A stretch of DNA of 64,000 bases from Membranipora membranacea (taxonomy: Eukaryota; Bryozoa; Gymnolaemata; Cheilostomatida; Membraniporidae): the NCBI GenBank assembly GCA_914767715.1, contig OU612067.1, positions 21,302,162-21,366,161 of the forward strand, read 5' to 3'. A program made the translations under genes and the position numbers. Below are positions 1 through 11,060 of this stretch, piece after piece; within the stretch, counting starts at the first letter, position 1, and every line of letters starts with the position of its first letter. The notes under the pieces were generated by a model. That model saw nothing but the letters and a program-made list of their open reading frames with translations. It searched no databases and was not told where the DNA came from.

Positions 1-327
1 TATAATAGACGCCTGTATGACTACTAAACTAGCTACATGATGCGGTAGGTGGTCATCTGATATGTAAAAACGGTTAACAAACTGGAAGTAAGGGCATAAC
101 TGCAAATCTCTTCGCTAAAAGCAATAACCTAGTAAATTGTTACCAATACTTATTATTATTTTATTAGGTTCTGGCTATAATCAGTGTTTTATAGAGGTGG
201 TGTGCTCCTGAACTGTTGTGCGACAACTCCCATAATCACCGCTGGAGCTGAATCACTGCAAAATCACTGCAATTTGTGAAAGCTGTTGGCACACAACGGT
301 TCAAGAGATCAGATCTCTTTAACTTAC

Positions 328-1611
328 CTATAGAATAGCATAATCTGCTCTCCATTCCCTAGTTGAATTGATCTGTTGTGTAGAGATCTAAGCAGGCCGT
401 AGACAATAACCAAGCACGTGTGATTAAACACAGCATCACCTTGCTCATCGTCAGTCATATCAAGGTCCGGATGCATCAGCTGGTGGTGCTTTCTGAGATT
501 AGATTTTGTGGTGTACTTCTTCGGACAGTGACAACACCTACGACACATACAGCGACAAATAAAACCACAAGCAACACTGAATATACATCCGGGGAAAAGA
601 GCACAGACCCATTTTTGGGATATCATCATATATGTGACCATGACCAGCATTTATTCTTCACATTGAGACACAACAATTCAATATAATGAAATAGTGGAGG
701 TTCTATGGCCTATTTAAGTCATATCAAATTCTATATACATTTTTTACTGATAATTTCCCTCCAATGATTTTTGCTAGCTTACCTGATCTTTCCTGTTTCT
801 TCTAAATCAGGCACTGATATATCTACATACATATCCATATCCAAAATTTTTATATTACCCATGTCAGATCTCCTCAGTAAATATTTTAATCATCCCATCA
901 TGTGCCAGTTTTAGTTTTAGTCATAAAGACTGATAATAATGTATGGATCAGGATAACCAATCCATGTTATTTTTGGCTGACAAACTGACAGTAAGGTATT
1001 TTTCACAGTTTATTTAGACTAGACTTACATACCGATATGTCCTCAATTTTCTTGTTGTTCCTATTAGGAGGAGGTTGACTGGATTGCTGTTCCTGTCCAT
1101 CAGTTCCTTGATCCTCTGCTATACTCTCACTTTTAGTTTGACTAGTCTGCGGTTCTTGTCCATCAGTTTCATTATCCTCTGCCAGAATAATAGATCCAGT
1201 CAGAGTAACTGTATCCTCCACTGTAATGTAATCAAATAAATAAACTTTGATTTATAAATCCAACAGGAACATTCTTCTTAGCATAGACCCACTAGTCACT
1301 AGTAGCTAGGCCTACTAGCAGGACACAACAACATAGGTTGATACTCCCTGGTCTTATTATGTAGATAGGCTCTGCAATATATCAGTCATCTTATGTATCT
1401 TTTCTCATCTCAGATCACATAAATCTTAATATTAATAATTATAATCACACAGTCTCAGGACTAAGTTACCAACGCTCACTCAGTCTGAGTCTCCTCACAT
1501 TTTCTTTTTTATCTATCTATCTATCTTGACCCATCAATTTCAAAACAAAGAACATTTATACTCACTATTAGTAGAGACTTCCAGACTGCTAGTTCCTTCA
1601 CTCTCAGACAT
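328..1611 (-). CDS. C2H2 zinc-finger protein, 5' part (runs off the left edge)
   Basis: Exons are inferred on the minus strand. Exon 1, 1566-1611, begins at ATG, encodes an acidic Ser-rich start and ends at a strong donor GTGAGTATA. Exon 2, 1033-1220, is in the matching phase (split Met codon). It encodes an acidic Gln/Ser-rich stretch with two copies of an (A/I)AEDxxTDGQE repeat and ends at GTATGTAAG. A third piece ends at 783 (donor GTAAGC). The last exon in the window, 328-537, joins it in phase (split Arg codon) and ends at GTAAGTTA. That exon holds one C2H2 finger (C-x2-C-x3-Y-x5-L-x2-H-x4-H, about 471-536) followed by an aliphatic segment containing GNGEQ. The join between exon 2 and the third piece is unresolved because no phase-0 acceptor was found. 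The protein is likely nuclear. A C2H2 finger followed by such a segment recalls expanded families in sponges and corals, but I cannot confirm membership. Confidence 0.45.
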
Positions 1612-1945
1612 AATTCCATGAGGTGTATCAGTATCAATCAGAAATGATCAGAAGGAGATGGAAATAGGAGAATGTTAAAAAATTCTTCCTACCAATGAAT
1701 CAATGATGAATAAAAACCACCATTTTCCCTGGGAATTACCCAACAAAATGCTGATGAAATTCAGGGTCAAGGTCAAAATAAATTAGTGAAGCCCAAACTG
1801 GTTACTGGTTACTTAGGCTACAAATGAGTCATCAGGATTTATACAGGGGCACACAACTCCTTATATATAGAGATGTTTTCTCTAACGGAGAGGGGAGATG
1901 ATAATGTAATGCCACTGAACCACCGGAGTTAGAGCTCTTTAACTA
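1612..1945. other. Non-coding stretch upstream of the zinc-finger gene
   Basis: No exon with good splice sites or recognisable domain was seen on either strand. The promoter and 5' UTR of the minus-strand zinc-finger gene should lie here. No PAN exon was found, which matters for the lectin exons that follow. Confidence 0.4.
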
Positions 1946-2279
1946 GGTTTGTGGTAAAATACACAGTATGGCTTTTCGTGGAGAAATTACATCAGTATAC
2001 AACTTTTTGTTAGTAATTGGATCTAGCTAACATTCTGGCAGCTTTAATGTTATGCATTGACTGATGTCACAGTAATAACCTTTGAAAATTTGCTTGACAA
2101 TACTGTTGCATGGGTTGGCTGTAGAACTTTTGAATTTCTTGACCAATCAAAGATGAGAAACTGTTTCAAGCAATCATACGTAAATTGCCATATGCTTGTT
2201 CAGGATCAGATATTGTTCCCCAAATCAATGAGTATATCTGAGTGGTATTGAATCTTTTATCAACAATTTTCTCTTTTAG

Positions 2280-3178
2280 ACATCAATGTCACAGTTAACA
2301 TGTCCAGTCAGCACTCTGTCTCCACTCCAGGATCAGAAGCTATCGATGGAATATACGCGATAATCAGTACCCCAAGCTCTCTTGCTCATACATCCTCTGA
2401 AGAATCCCCCTGGTTACAAGTAAATCTCGTTATGGCAAGTTTTGTGAGAGGTGTCAAGATATGGAATCGTTGCCTTGACTCCCAAGGTATGTTCATCATG
2501 TCACTTTCACTTGCAAGTACATTACTAAATGCAGTTGGAGAGTCCAAGGGAGATGCAATATTTACCTGACTCAATCCTTCTGTGCATGTTCTACATGTCG
2601 ATGCAGCATGTTAGGATGCAGCATGTTAGGATGCAGCATGTTAGGATGCAGCATGTGAGAATGCAGCATGTGAGAATGCAGCATGTTAGGATCTACATGT
2701 TAGGATCTACATGTTAGGATCTACATGTTAGGATCTACATGTTAGGATACAGCATTCATATCAGCCTTTCACTGGGTGTCTGGTTTCCTATTTCCTTTTC
2801 GATTCCTCTCTAGTTATAGATGGTTGATCTAAGTAAATCTCCTGCAGTAAATCCGGAACAGAAGTTAGGAGAAAAGAAAACAGGTGTTGAACAACAGTTT
2901 TAGGAAAATTTTGATTTTTATTATCCCCTTAACATAACCATTTTGTTACAGGCAATTGTGATAGGCTAAAGAATGTATTGGTGAGTATTGCTTTGAGCAG
3001 TATGGATGATGGTTTTGGTGAACGTTTCACAATATCAGCATGTGCTTATTCACCTGGTACACAGCCTCCTGTTCGACTACACTTGTGCTACGAAGCCATG
3101 GTTGGTCAAGCTGTAAGAATAACATCGTTTCATGCTTATGCCCCTATGAACTTGTATGAGGTCGAGATACATGTATAG
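2280..3178 (+). CDS. Orphan F-type lectin exons (PAN exon missing)
   Basis: Two exons, 2280-2486 (207 nt) and 2952-3178 (227 nt, with stop), have the same lengths, phases and splice sites as exons 2 and 3 of the gene at 7176-9291 and encode nearly the same F-type lectin domain. The His of LAHT and the Arg of IWNR are separated by 26 residues, as in the family's HX26R motif. The chain ends in EVEIHV and a stop. No signal-peptide or PAN exon lies in the 1.9 kb upstream, because the duplication breakpoint falls after that exon. It is therefore either a 5'-truncated gene, a cassette joined to an unseen first exon, or a young pseudogene. Both exons are free of stops. Confidence 0.6.
2600..2750 (+). 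repeat. 15-bp minisatellite in the lectin intron (copy 1)
   Basis: Tandem units of ATGCAGCATGTTAGG grade into a shorter ATCTACATGTTAGG form at the right end. It lies in the intron between the lectin exons. A forward reading gives MQHVR repeats, which is a by-product of the repeat and not a protein. Confidence 0.9.
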
Positions 3179-4730
3179 AAAGACATATCCATATATTGAT
3201 TGTGCGTGAGAAAACATTTACAAATGGTGTTATAATATAATAGGCTGGCCAAGCTCAACAAAGTGCTGACACTGAGAAGATTAGCAGCTGGTGTTCCATC
3301 AATATGAATGTGACAATTGAGAAGTTTTATTTGTGAATGACATTTTTGAGCCGCTTGTAACTCGATATTTTGCAACATTCTTTGCCAACATATAAAGATC
3401 AATATCCGGAATTCAGATGTGGTCTAAACTTTAATATTTTTGTTGTCTTTTTGATGATGGTTGGGGTGGCTAATTGCTTTTCCATCTGTTGTACTTAATG
3501 GTGTTGTGGTCAAACATAATGATATATTGCTGTGGTGTTTATGTCTTTGATTGAGAAACTTTATGTTTGAAATTACACCGGAAATTGTGAACGAAAGCCA
3601 TATGCTAGGTTTTTACATCAGCTATACAGATATTGATTACGTTAGGAATAAGGGCGATATTTATCACAGATTGATAGTTACTCTGTAATAACTTCTCAAA
3701 AGCTTTGTATCGACTGTAATGAAGAATGTCATGGTTGCCATGGTATTACAATTATTGTTGTTTTCATTACATCAAGATTGTTCGATATCATTTTAGGGCT
3801 ACCATTGCGTTCAGATGAAATAACTCTAGCAACTTTAATTTCCGGCTCTCTCAACAAGATTCTTGGTGTCTATTAGGAAAATGACCAATGTCAGATTCGT
3901 TAGCGGTACATTAAGGATTCTGATGAGATGTTATAATATCTCATTACATAAATAGCTGTGCACATTTATTGCAATGCTAGAATGCTTTATTCAACACAAT
4001 ATTCCACTTATTGAGGTGAATTAGCTCTATCACTATTCAAAGTTAGGTATCTCTGTAGCTGGTTGTAAGATATTGTCCTTTGCTTCTTAGTTTCACACAT
4101 GGTGATGGGCCAATTAGGAGATCTGCAAAAAAACCTCAAAACTTATAGAATACACTGATACTCAAACTCAATTCATTTCACAGTAAAATGCTGAATTCCA
4201 CAAAAATTTATGATAACCTGCCATTGAAGTTGTTCCATAGATAATGCTTACATGTGAACACTTTATGCACGGAATCCCTGCCTTTACAATGGATTAAATA
4301 TGTGAAGTGGCAATTCATTGTGTTGTACACTCTACAGTCAAGTCAGTAACTTTCATCTTCATAGTTTCTAAGCAGGAGAGAACAATATGTGGTACAATTC
4401 AAAATTTTCGAACAGAACAGCAATTTGGTTATTGTTGAATTCTTGCTTAACAACAGGTAGCACTACTAGCTGCTTGGCTACGTGGTGTTTTGGTCTATGA
4501 GTAGCCTATTACTTAGATGGCTTTCACACAGTCTGTGCAATAAGATTGTCTTTTATGGAACACACAAAATGTTGCTATTCGTCATGTAGACGATGTCGCC
4601 ACCAAGGTGCTGCTATGAAGAGGTTGTTATAGTCACGACTAGGGTACCAAGTCGTAAGTGCCATTTTCCAACCACTGACAGCTTTAACCAAGCATGAAGC
4701 TTAGAGCTACAAGGCCGGAGCTGAGAAATT
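3179..4730. other. Downstream non-coding part of duplication copy 1
   Basis: No coding exon is supported here. The sequence parallels 9292-10810. Small indels and substitutions between the copies fall in every short reading frame, as expected for unconstrained DNA. Confidence 0.6.
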
Positions 4731-5084
4731 TCAGGGTTGTCTAGCCTTCTACGAGCATATGACAACTCCGACTAATTTACAACGTTTGTTGCCACAAATA
4801 CTCATGTGACCACTGTCTATTGAGTTGTGGGAATTCTAAAACTACCAGTCCTTTGATTGATTGCCCTGAATCTGAGAACTACCCACCACCACCCCTATCT
4901 TACCTCCTTCATTGCTTTGTTGCTTTTATCATTCCCTTTCTGGATTTAGTTCAAAAGGCAGAAACTTAAGAAGAATGAGTGAGCGGTTCTAATCATCACT
5001 CCTTTCAAATAAAGATCCGGTCAAGACTTCTCAGGACAAGAAAATAATCTCATCTTATAAACCGTCAAATCTCAAAGGAGATCT

Positions 5085-5500
5085 CGAAAAGAGACCGATG
5101 CCCTGTATGGCTACAAAAAAAATCTTGGCAAGAGGTCAAGGCCTTGTATGGCTTCAAAAGAAGATCTCCAAAAGAGGTCAATGCGTTGTATGGCTTCAAA
5201 AAACTAGATCTTGCCTTGTATTGCTTAAAAAAAAAGACCTCGAAAAGACGTCAAGGCCTTGTATGGCTTCAAAAGAAGATCTTGAAAGGAGGTCAATACC
5301 TTGTATGGCTTCAAAAGAAGATCTCGAAAAGTGGTCAATGCCTTGTATGGCTTCAAAAAAAGTCTTGCCTTGTATAGCTCCAAAAAAAGATCTCAAAAAG
5401 ACGTCAAGGCCTTGTATGGCTTCAAAAGAAGATCTCGAAAAGAGGTCAATGCCTTGTATGGCTTCAAAAGAAGATCTTGAAAAGAGGTCAAAACATTGAT
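5085..5500 (+). repeat. 42-bp minisatellite
   Basis: Roughly ten tandem units of about 42 bp each contain TTGTATGGCTTCAAAAGAAG followed by ATCTCGAAAAGAGGTCAA. Individual units carry short A-run length changes and small indels, so the reading frame shifts between units. The forward frame with a PCMASKEDLEKRS-type unit is open for about 400 bases, but there is no domain, splice site or start context to support coding. Confidence 0.85.
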
Positions 5501-6976
5501 GGTTAAATTGGTTAAACCATCAAAAAATCATTGTACGGAAAGGTTAATACTTTATCCTAATTATGAAATGGTATAGTTCTCATTGTGGAGAATGGTTAAT
5601 AACTAATCAAAACGTAGATTGATAAATTACCTTCGCTAATTGGTAAATTGTGTAATCTCAAAATAGAGATTGTAAATATTGCTATTGTCTGCAAAAAGGT
5701 TATTGATACCTAATTACTGTTTTCATACCTGTACTATCTCAAAAAGAGATTTTGTGTACCTCTGTTATTTTTGGTGAACCGTAATCTAGCATGGATTGAT
5801 AACGCCTCATTGTGAAACCAAATGTTTTCTCAAGAAAGCTATTTTATAGCAAAACGGAATGTAATGACTTTGAGTCAGTCATTGGTGTGCTTTGGTGATA
5901 CTTAATCCAATAAACAATATTAAATATAAACCTCACAAACAGGATTGATTGATGAATTAAAAAATACTTATAATATCATTTCACTCCTCAAACATCATCA
6001 CAACTTATTATAGTTGGTCATGTAGCAATAATCCGCCTCATAAAACGACGCCAAAATATCTCTGTCTGGTCAGGATTTGATACAGTTATGATATCTCTTT
6101 GTCTTAGCCTTGGCTGTCAGTCAACTTGTGTCAGCTGCCGGCTCTAATTGTTTTTCAACTTTCCTCTTCATAGTGACATATGACAAGTTTGCGAAGGATG
6201 TTCTATGGATAGTTAGTGTATTGAAGTCAGGCTTACCTTGGTTCTTTCAATTAGTTCCGGCGCTAAAAATCGCCGTTGTTACCACTGAGATAAATTAAGA
6301 ACAGTCATGTGCAAAATCAAAGTATACTATTGAATAGCTATTTTAATATCCTTAAAATGCATTTGAAGTACATAGTGGAAGGGTTTTTATATTTTTCTCA
6401 TTAGCATCTTTGATGCTCATGTGCTCACAAAATCCATTAGGCCTATCATTGATGTGACTTTTCAAGTTTGATTAAAGTAGCATCTAGTTTCTTTACTCAT
6501 TGACTATCTTCTGTCAGTAGAGGTTTGAGAGCTTTAAAATTGTAACTGAAAAAACAGCAATAATAATTAGCCTTAACCTTAATTAAGGTTCATCATATCT
6601 TGTGATTATTCTTATCAAATTTATGAATGAAGCTGCCTTGAGATGTATGTATGTATGATATGTTATAATGGATATAATCAATAATTCATTTATTTTATTT
6701 TATGAATCTTGATACTCTTGCAATATGCATATTATGACATTTTGTGTGTCTTATATGCCAATAATCTTTTTATAACAGTGTGATGAATATTATTTGCAGG
6801 CATAGCCGTAAGAGCAGGTATCATCGCAGGTAGGTTCTGGTTGCATAGTATGATTTAAAATAATTTTATTCAGGGTTTAAACTTTTCATCATCTAGAAAA
6901 CTGCTCCATCAAAATCAAATAGAGTCAGATAGAGTGTGGTTTCAAATTTTTTTTCTCAATTACTCCATCCTAAGAA
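5501..6976. other. AT-rich intergenic DNA
   Basis: No gene seen. Decayed fragments such as CTCAAAA-AGAGATT recur near 5655 and 5735. A 16-bp palindrome, AACCTTAATTAAGGTT, sits near 6575. Confidence 0.5.
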
Positions 6977-7045
6977 AGTCACTGAGTGCAAAAGATTTCG
7001 AATAAGATGACTTTGGTTGCCAATAAGAGCATATAATTGATTAGA
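6977..7045 (+). mobile_element. 3'-end relic of the window's LINE family
   Basis: About 60 bases, starting at CACTGAGTGCAAAA and ending at GCCAATAA followed by AT-rich bases, match the 3' untranslated end of the full-length LINE (about 60317-60370) with a few mismatches. The shared part ends at the element's 3' terminus. It is therefore either a severely 5'-truncated LINE insertion or a SINE that borrowed this tail. Confidence 0.6.
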
Positions 7046-7175
7046 ACCGATTTTTATTTGCTGTATTTTAAGAACTGAATTGGTCAGAAACAATTGGTAA
7101 GGGAGGAAAATATTGCATGTTCGTCCGACTTACCGTTACCAGTTAACACATTTCTTATTTATTACAGCCAACAAT

Positions 7176-9291
7176 ATGCCGAGGATCTGCCTAGTTTTGT
7201 GCGTTATTTTAATTGACATAGCGAATGCACTTGGTATGGAGGCCGCCTTTGAGTCACACTATATAGACAACATCCCACAGTCATCATTGCACTCCAAATC
7301 TGGTATTTCTTGTGGCAACGCTTGCCTACATGAAAATGATATGTGCAAAGGATTCAGGCACCAAGACTCTGGTGACTATATAAACTGCTTCTTTTACCAG
7401 TGGCTGACACTTGGAGGAGAAGAAACTGCAGCATTCATTATCAACAAGCCAGCCTACGTGACCGAATACATGATGTTAGGTAAGCACTATATTGTTCTCG
7501 CAGATTTAAAAAAATATTAAACACATTTTAATTTCAGAGTTTATTAATTGTGAGAGTCTTTGATTATTTTAGAATAATTTTGTTTTTTTAAATGGAATTT
7601 GTATCATAAATAATTTAGCTTCAAGTCTTGTGAATAATTAGTAGGCATTTTTTCTACCTTCATGAAATTTCTCGTCTACGATGAAAGAAAAAGCAATTAA
7701 ATTTATGTCATGCCTGAGACTAGATGTGTGCAGCCAATGCTCTCAATTTTAGACCTGCATAGTTCGGCTTCTTTAATGGATAATTTTTCTGGAAGGCAAC
7801 ATCTTTTGTATTATGTTTTATCTCTTGATGCCAGACGCATACTTTTTATTTGATACATTAATTAAAACCTCTCAAGTCAGCCTCTCTGAGATGAACTAAG
7901 ATCAACACATTTATGAATTTAATAAACCCTTTGCAATGTCATAATGGGATTTTAATTATACCCGGCTGCCATATGAGGAATTACTATTTAAGTATTTTAT
8001 GATTTAGATGTAGCTGTTTTTCTTTGGGTATTGAACATCAATATGAATCCATGGGTTTGTGGTAAATTACACAGTATGGCTTTTCATGGAGAAATTACAT
8101 CAGTATACAACTTTTTGTTAGTAATTGGATCTAGCTAACATTCTGGCAGCTTTAATGTTATGCATTGACTGATGTCACAGTAATAACCATTGAAAATTTG
8201 CTTGACAATACTGTTGCAAAGGGGTTTGCTGTAGAACTTTTGAATTTCTTGACCAATCAAAGATGAGAAACTGTTTCAAGCAATCATACGTAAATTGCCG
8301 TAAATGCTTGTTCAGGATCAGATATTGTTCCCCAAATCAATGAGTATATCTGAGTGGTATTGAATCTTTTATCAACAATTTTCTCTTTTAGACACCAATG
8401 TCACAGTTAACATGTCCAGTCAGCACACTGTCTGGACTCCAGGATCAGAAGCTATCGATGGAATATATGCGACAATCAGTAGCCCAAGCTCTCTCGCTCA
8501 TACATCCTCTGAAGAATCTGCTTGGTTACAAGTAAATCTCGTTATGGCAAGTTTTGTGAGAGGTGTCAAGATATGGAATCGTTGCCTTGACTCCCAAGGT
8601 AGGTTCATCATGTCACTTTCACTTGCAAATGCATTACTAAATGCAGTTGGAAAGTTCAAGGGAGATGCAATATTTTCCTGACTCAATCTTTCTGTGCATG
8701 TTCTACATGTCGATGCAGCACGTTAGGATGCAGCATGTTAGGATGCAGCATGTTAGGATGCAGCATGTTAGGATGCAGCATGTTAGGATGCAGCATGTTA
8801 GGATGCAGCATGTTAGAATGCGGCATTTTAGGATCTACATGTTAGGGTCTACATGTTAGGATACAGCATTCACATCAGCCCTTCACTGGGTGTCTGGTTT
8901 CCTCTTTTCGATTCCTCTCTAGTTAAAGATGGTTCATCTAAGTAAATCTCCTGCAGTAATCCGGAACACAAGTTAGGAGAAAAGAAAAGAAAACAGGTGT
9001 TGAACAACAGGTTTAGGTAAATTTTGAATTTTATTATCCCCTTAACATACCCATTTTGTTACAGGCAATTGTGATCGGCTAAAGAATGTATTGGTGAGTA
9101 TTGCTTTGAGCAGTATGGATGATGGATTTGGTGAACGTTACACAATATCAGCATGTGCTTATTCACCTGGTACACAGCCTCCTGTTCGACTACACTTGTG
9201 CTACGAAGCCATGGTTGGTCAAGCTGTAAGAATAACATCGTTTCATGCTTATGCCCCTATGAACTTGTATGAGGTCAAGATACATGTATAG
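7176..9291 (+). CDS. Secreted PAN/apple plus F-type lectin protein (copy 2, complete)
   Basis: Three exons, 7176-7479, 8392-8598 and 9065-9291, join in frame (phase 1 at both introns) to give 245 residues. Residues 1-20 are a signal peptide. The rest of exon 1 is a PAN/apple-like domain with a C-x3-C-x5-C cluster and a later Cys followed by FFYQWL. Exons 2-3 make an F-type (fucolectin) domain: LAHT, 26 residues, then the Arg of IWNR, and a downstream CDRL. The chain ends in YEVKIHV. In the family, this His and two Arg residues bind fucose; here the usual RxD spacing is lengthened across the intron, so ligand specificity may differ. The chosen Met follows a TTATTTATTACAG acceptor-like site, which suggests an upstream non-coding exon. 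Likely an extracellular glycan-binding protein; the ligand is unknown. Confidence 0.8.
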
Positions 9292-10810
9292 AAAGACATA
9301 TCCATATATTGATGTGTGCGTGAGAAAACATTTACAAATGGTATTATAATATAATAGGCTGGCCAAGCTCAACAAAGTGCTGACACTGAGAAGATAAGCA
9401 ACTGGTGTTCGAACAATATGAATGTGACGATTGATTTGTGAATGACATTTTTGAGCCGTTTGTAACTCGATATTTTGCAACATTCTTTGCCAACATATAA
9501 AGATCAATATCCGGAATTCAGAAGTGGTCTAAACTCCATTATTTTCGTTGTATTTTTCATGATGGTTGAAGTGGCTAATCGCTTTTCAATCTGTTGTACT
9601 TAATGGTGTTGTGGTAAAACATAATGATATATTGCTGTGGTGTTTATATCTTTGATTGAGAAACTTTATGTTTGCAATTACATCTGAAATTGTGCATGAA
9701 AGCCATTTGCTAGGTTTTTACATCAGCTATATAGATATTGATTACGTTAGGAATAAGGGCGATATTTAGCACAAAATGATAGTTACTCTTTAATAACTTC
9801 TCAAAAGCTTTGTATCGACTGTAATGAAGAATGTCATGGTTGCCATAGTATTACAATTATTGTTGTTATCATTACATCAAGAATGTTCGATATCATTTTA
9901 GGGCTACCATTGCATTCAGATGAAATAACTCTAGCAACTTTAATTTCCAGCTCTCTCAACAAGATTCTTGGTGTCTATTAGAAAAAAGACCAATGTCAGA
10001 TTCATTAGCTGTACATTAAGGATTTTGATGAGATGTTGTAATATCTCATTACATAAATAGCTGTGCACATATTGCAATTCTAGAACGCTCTATTCAACAC
10101 AATATTTCACTTATTGAGGTGAATTAGCTCTATCACTATTCAAAGTTAGGTATCACCGTAACTGCTTGTAAGATATTGTCCTTTGCTTCTTAGTTTCACA
10201 CATGGTGATGGGCCAACCAGGAGATCTGCAAAGAAACTTCAAAACTTATAGAATACTCTGATACTTAAACTCGATTCATATCACAGTAAAAGGCTGAATT
10301 CCACAAAAATTTATGATAACCTGCATTGAAGTTGTTCCATAGAAAATGCGTACATGTGAACACTTTATGCACGGAATCCCTGCCTTTACTATTGAAGAAA
10401 TTTGTGAAGTGGCAATTCATTGTGTTGTACACTCTACAGTCAAGTCAGTACCTTTCATCTTCTTAGTTTCGAAGCAGGAGAGGACAATATGTGGTACAAT
10501 TCAAATTTTTCGAACAGAACAGCAATTTGGTTACTGTTGAATTCTTGCATAACAACAGTAGCACTACTAGCTGCTTGGCTACGTGGTGCTTTGGTCTGTG
10601 AGTGGCCTATTACAGTCTGTGCAAGGAGATTGTCTTTTTATGGAACACATTAAATGTTGCTATCCGTCTATGTAGACGATGTCGCACCCAAGGTGTTGCT
10701 ATGAAGAGGTTGTTATAGTAACAACTAGGGTTCCCAGTCGTTAGTGCCACTTTCCAACCACTGACAGCTTTAACCAAGCATGAAGCTTAGAGCTACAAGG
10801 CCGGAGCTGT
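8052..10810 (+). repeat. Segmental duplication, copy 2
   Basis: Direct-repeat partner of 1946-4730. This copy holds exons 2-3 of the complete PAN-lectin gene; the PAN exon at 7176-7479 lies outside the duplicated unit. The right breakpoint, just after AGGCCGGAGCTG, abuts the SINE that begins about 10805. Confidence 0.85.
8711..8866 (+). repeat. 15-bp minisatellite in the lectin intron (copy 2)
   Basis: The same ATGCAGCATGTTAGG unit as at 2600-2750, with more full-length units (about eight) and fewer of the short ATCTACATGTTAGG form. The array has changed since the duplication. Confidence 0.9.
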
Positions 10811-11060
10811 AGTGGTTGTCAGCAGCGTCCTTCTGTATAGAGCTATACCATGCAGGAGGGTTCTTTTATCTGCATGCACATTGTTGCCGTACATACAGAA
10901 GACCATTATTTTAAGTCCTGATCCGAAAAGACTCTCTGATCAGTCAAAGGCGAAACAACTTTGGGGCCCGGTTGGGGTTTGAATCTACAACCGGCCGGTC
11001 AAGTGCAAATGGTCAAGTGCTAAAAATTTGAGACTTTTTGATCCCAAGTATCAATAATCT
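10805..11060 (-). mobile_element. tRNA-derived SINE (family 1)
   Basis: Read on the minus strand, a degenerate B-box-like stretch (GTAGATTCAAACCCC) precedes a body containing, on +, TTCTTTTATCTGCATG and TATTTTAAGTCC followed by GATCCG. The element at 28000-28270 has the same body order and a clearer tRNA-like head. It sits at the right breakpoint of the segmental duplication. Confidence 0.5.

Larger units (their letters stand above)
1946..4730 (+). repeat. Segmental duplication, copy 1
   Basis: This segment matches 8052-10810 almost base for base, in the same orientation. Similarity starts at a shared GGTTTGTGGTAAA and ends at a shared AGGCCGGAGCTG; the flanks on both sides differ. The unit carries two lectin exons, an intronic 15-bp minisatellite and about 1.5 kb of downstream non-coding DNA. 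Single-base differences are scattered through introns and downstream DNA, while both copies keep the exons open. Confidence 0.85.

Noticed and set aside
2529-2717. MQHVR-repeat frames here and at 8641-8859
   Set aside because: They fall in an intronic 15-bp minisatellite between proven lectin exons.
5098-5499. 133-residue frame with PCMASKEDLEKRS repeats
   Set aside because: Produced by a 42-bp minisatellite whose units shift frame relative to one another; no supporting gene features.
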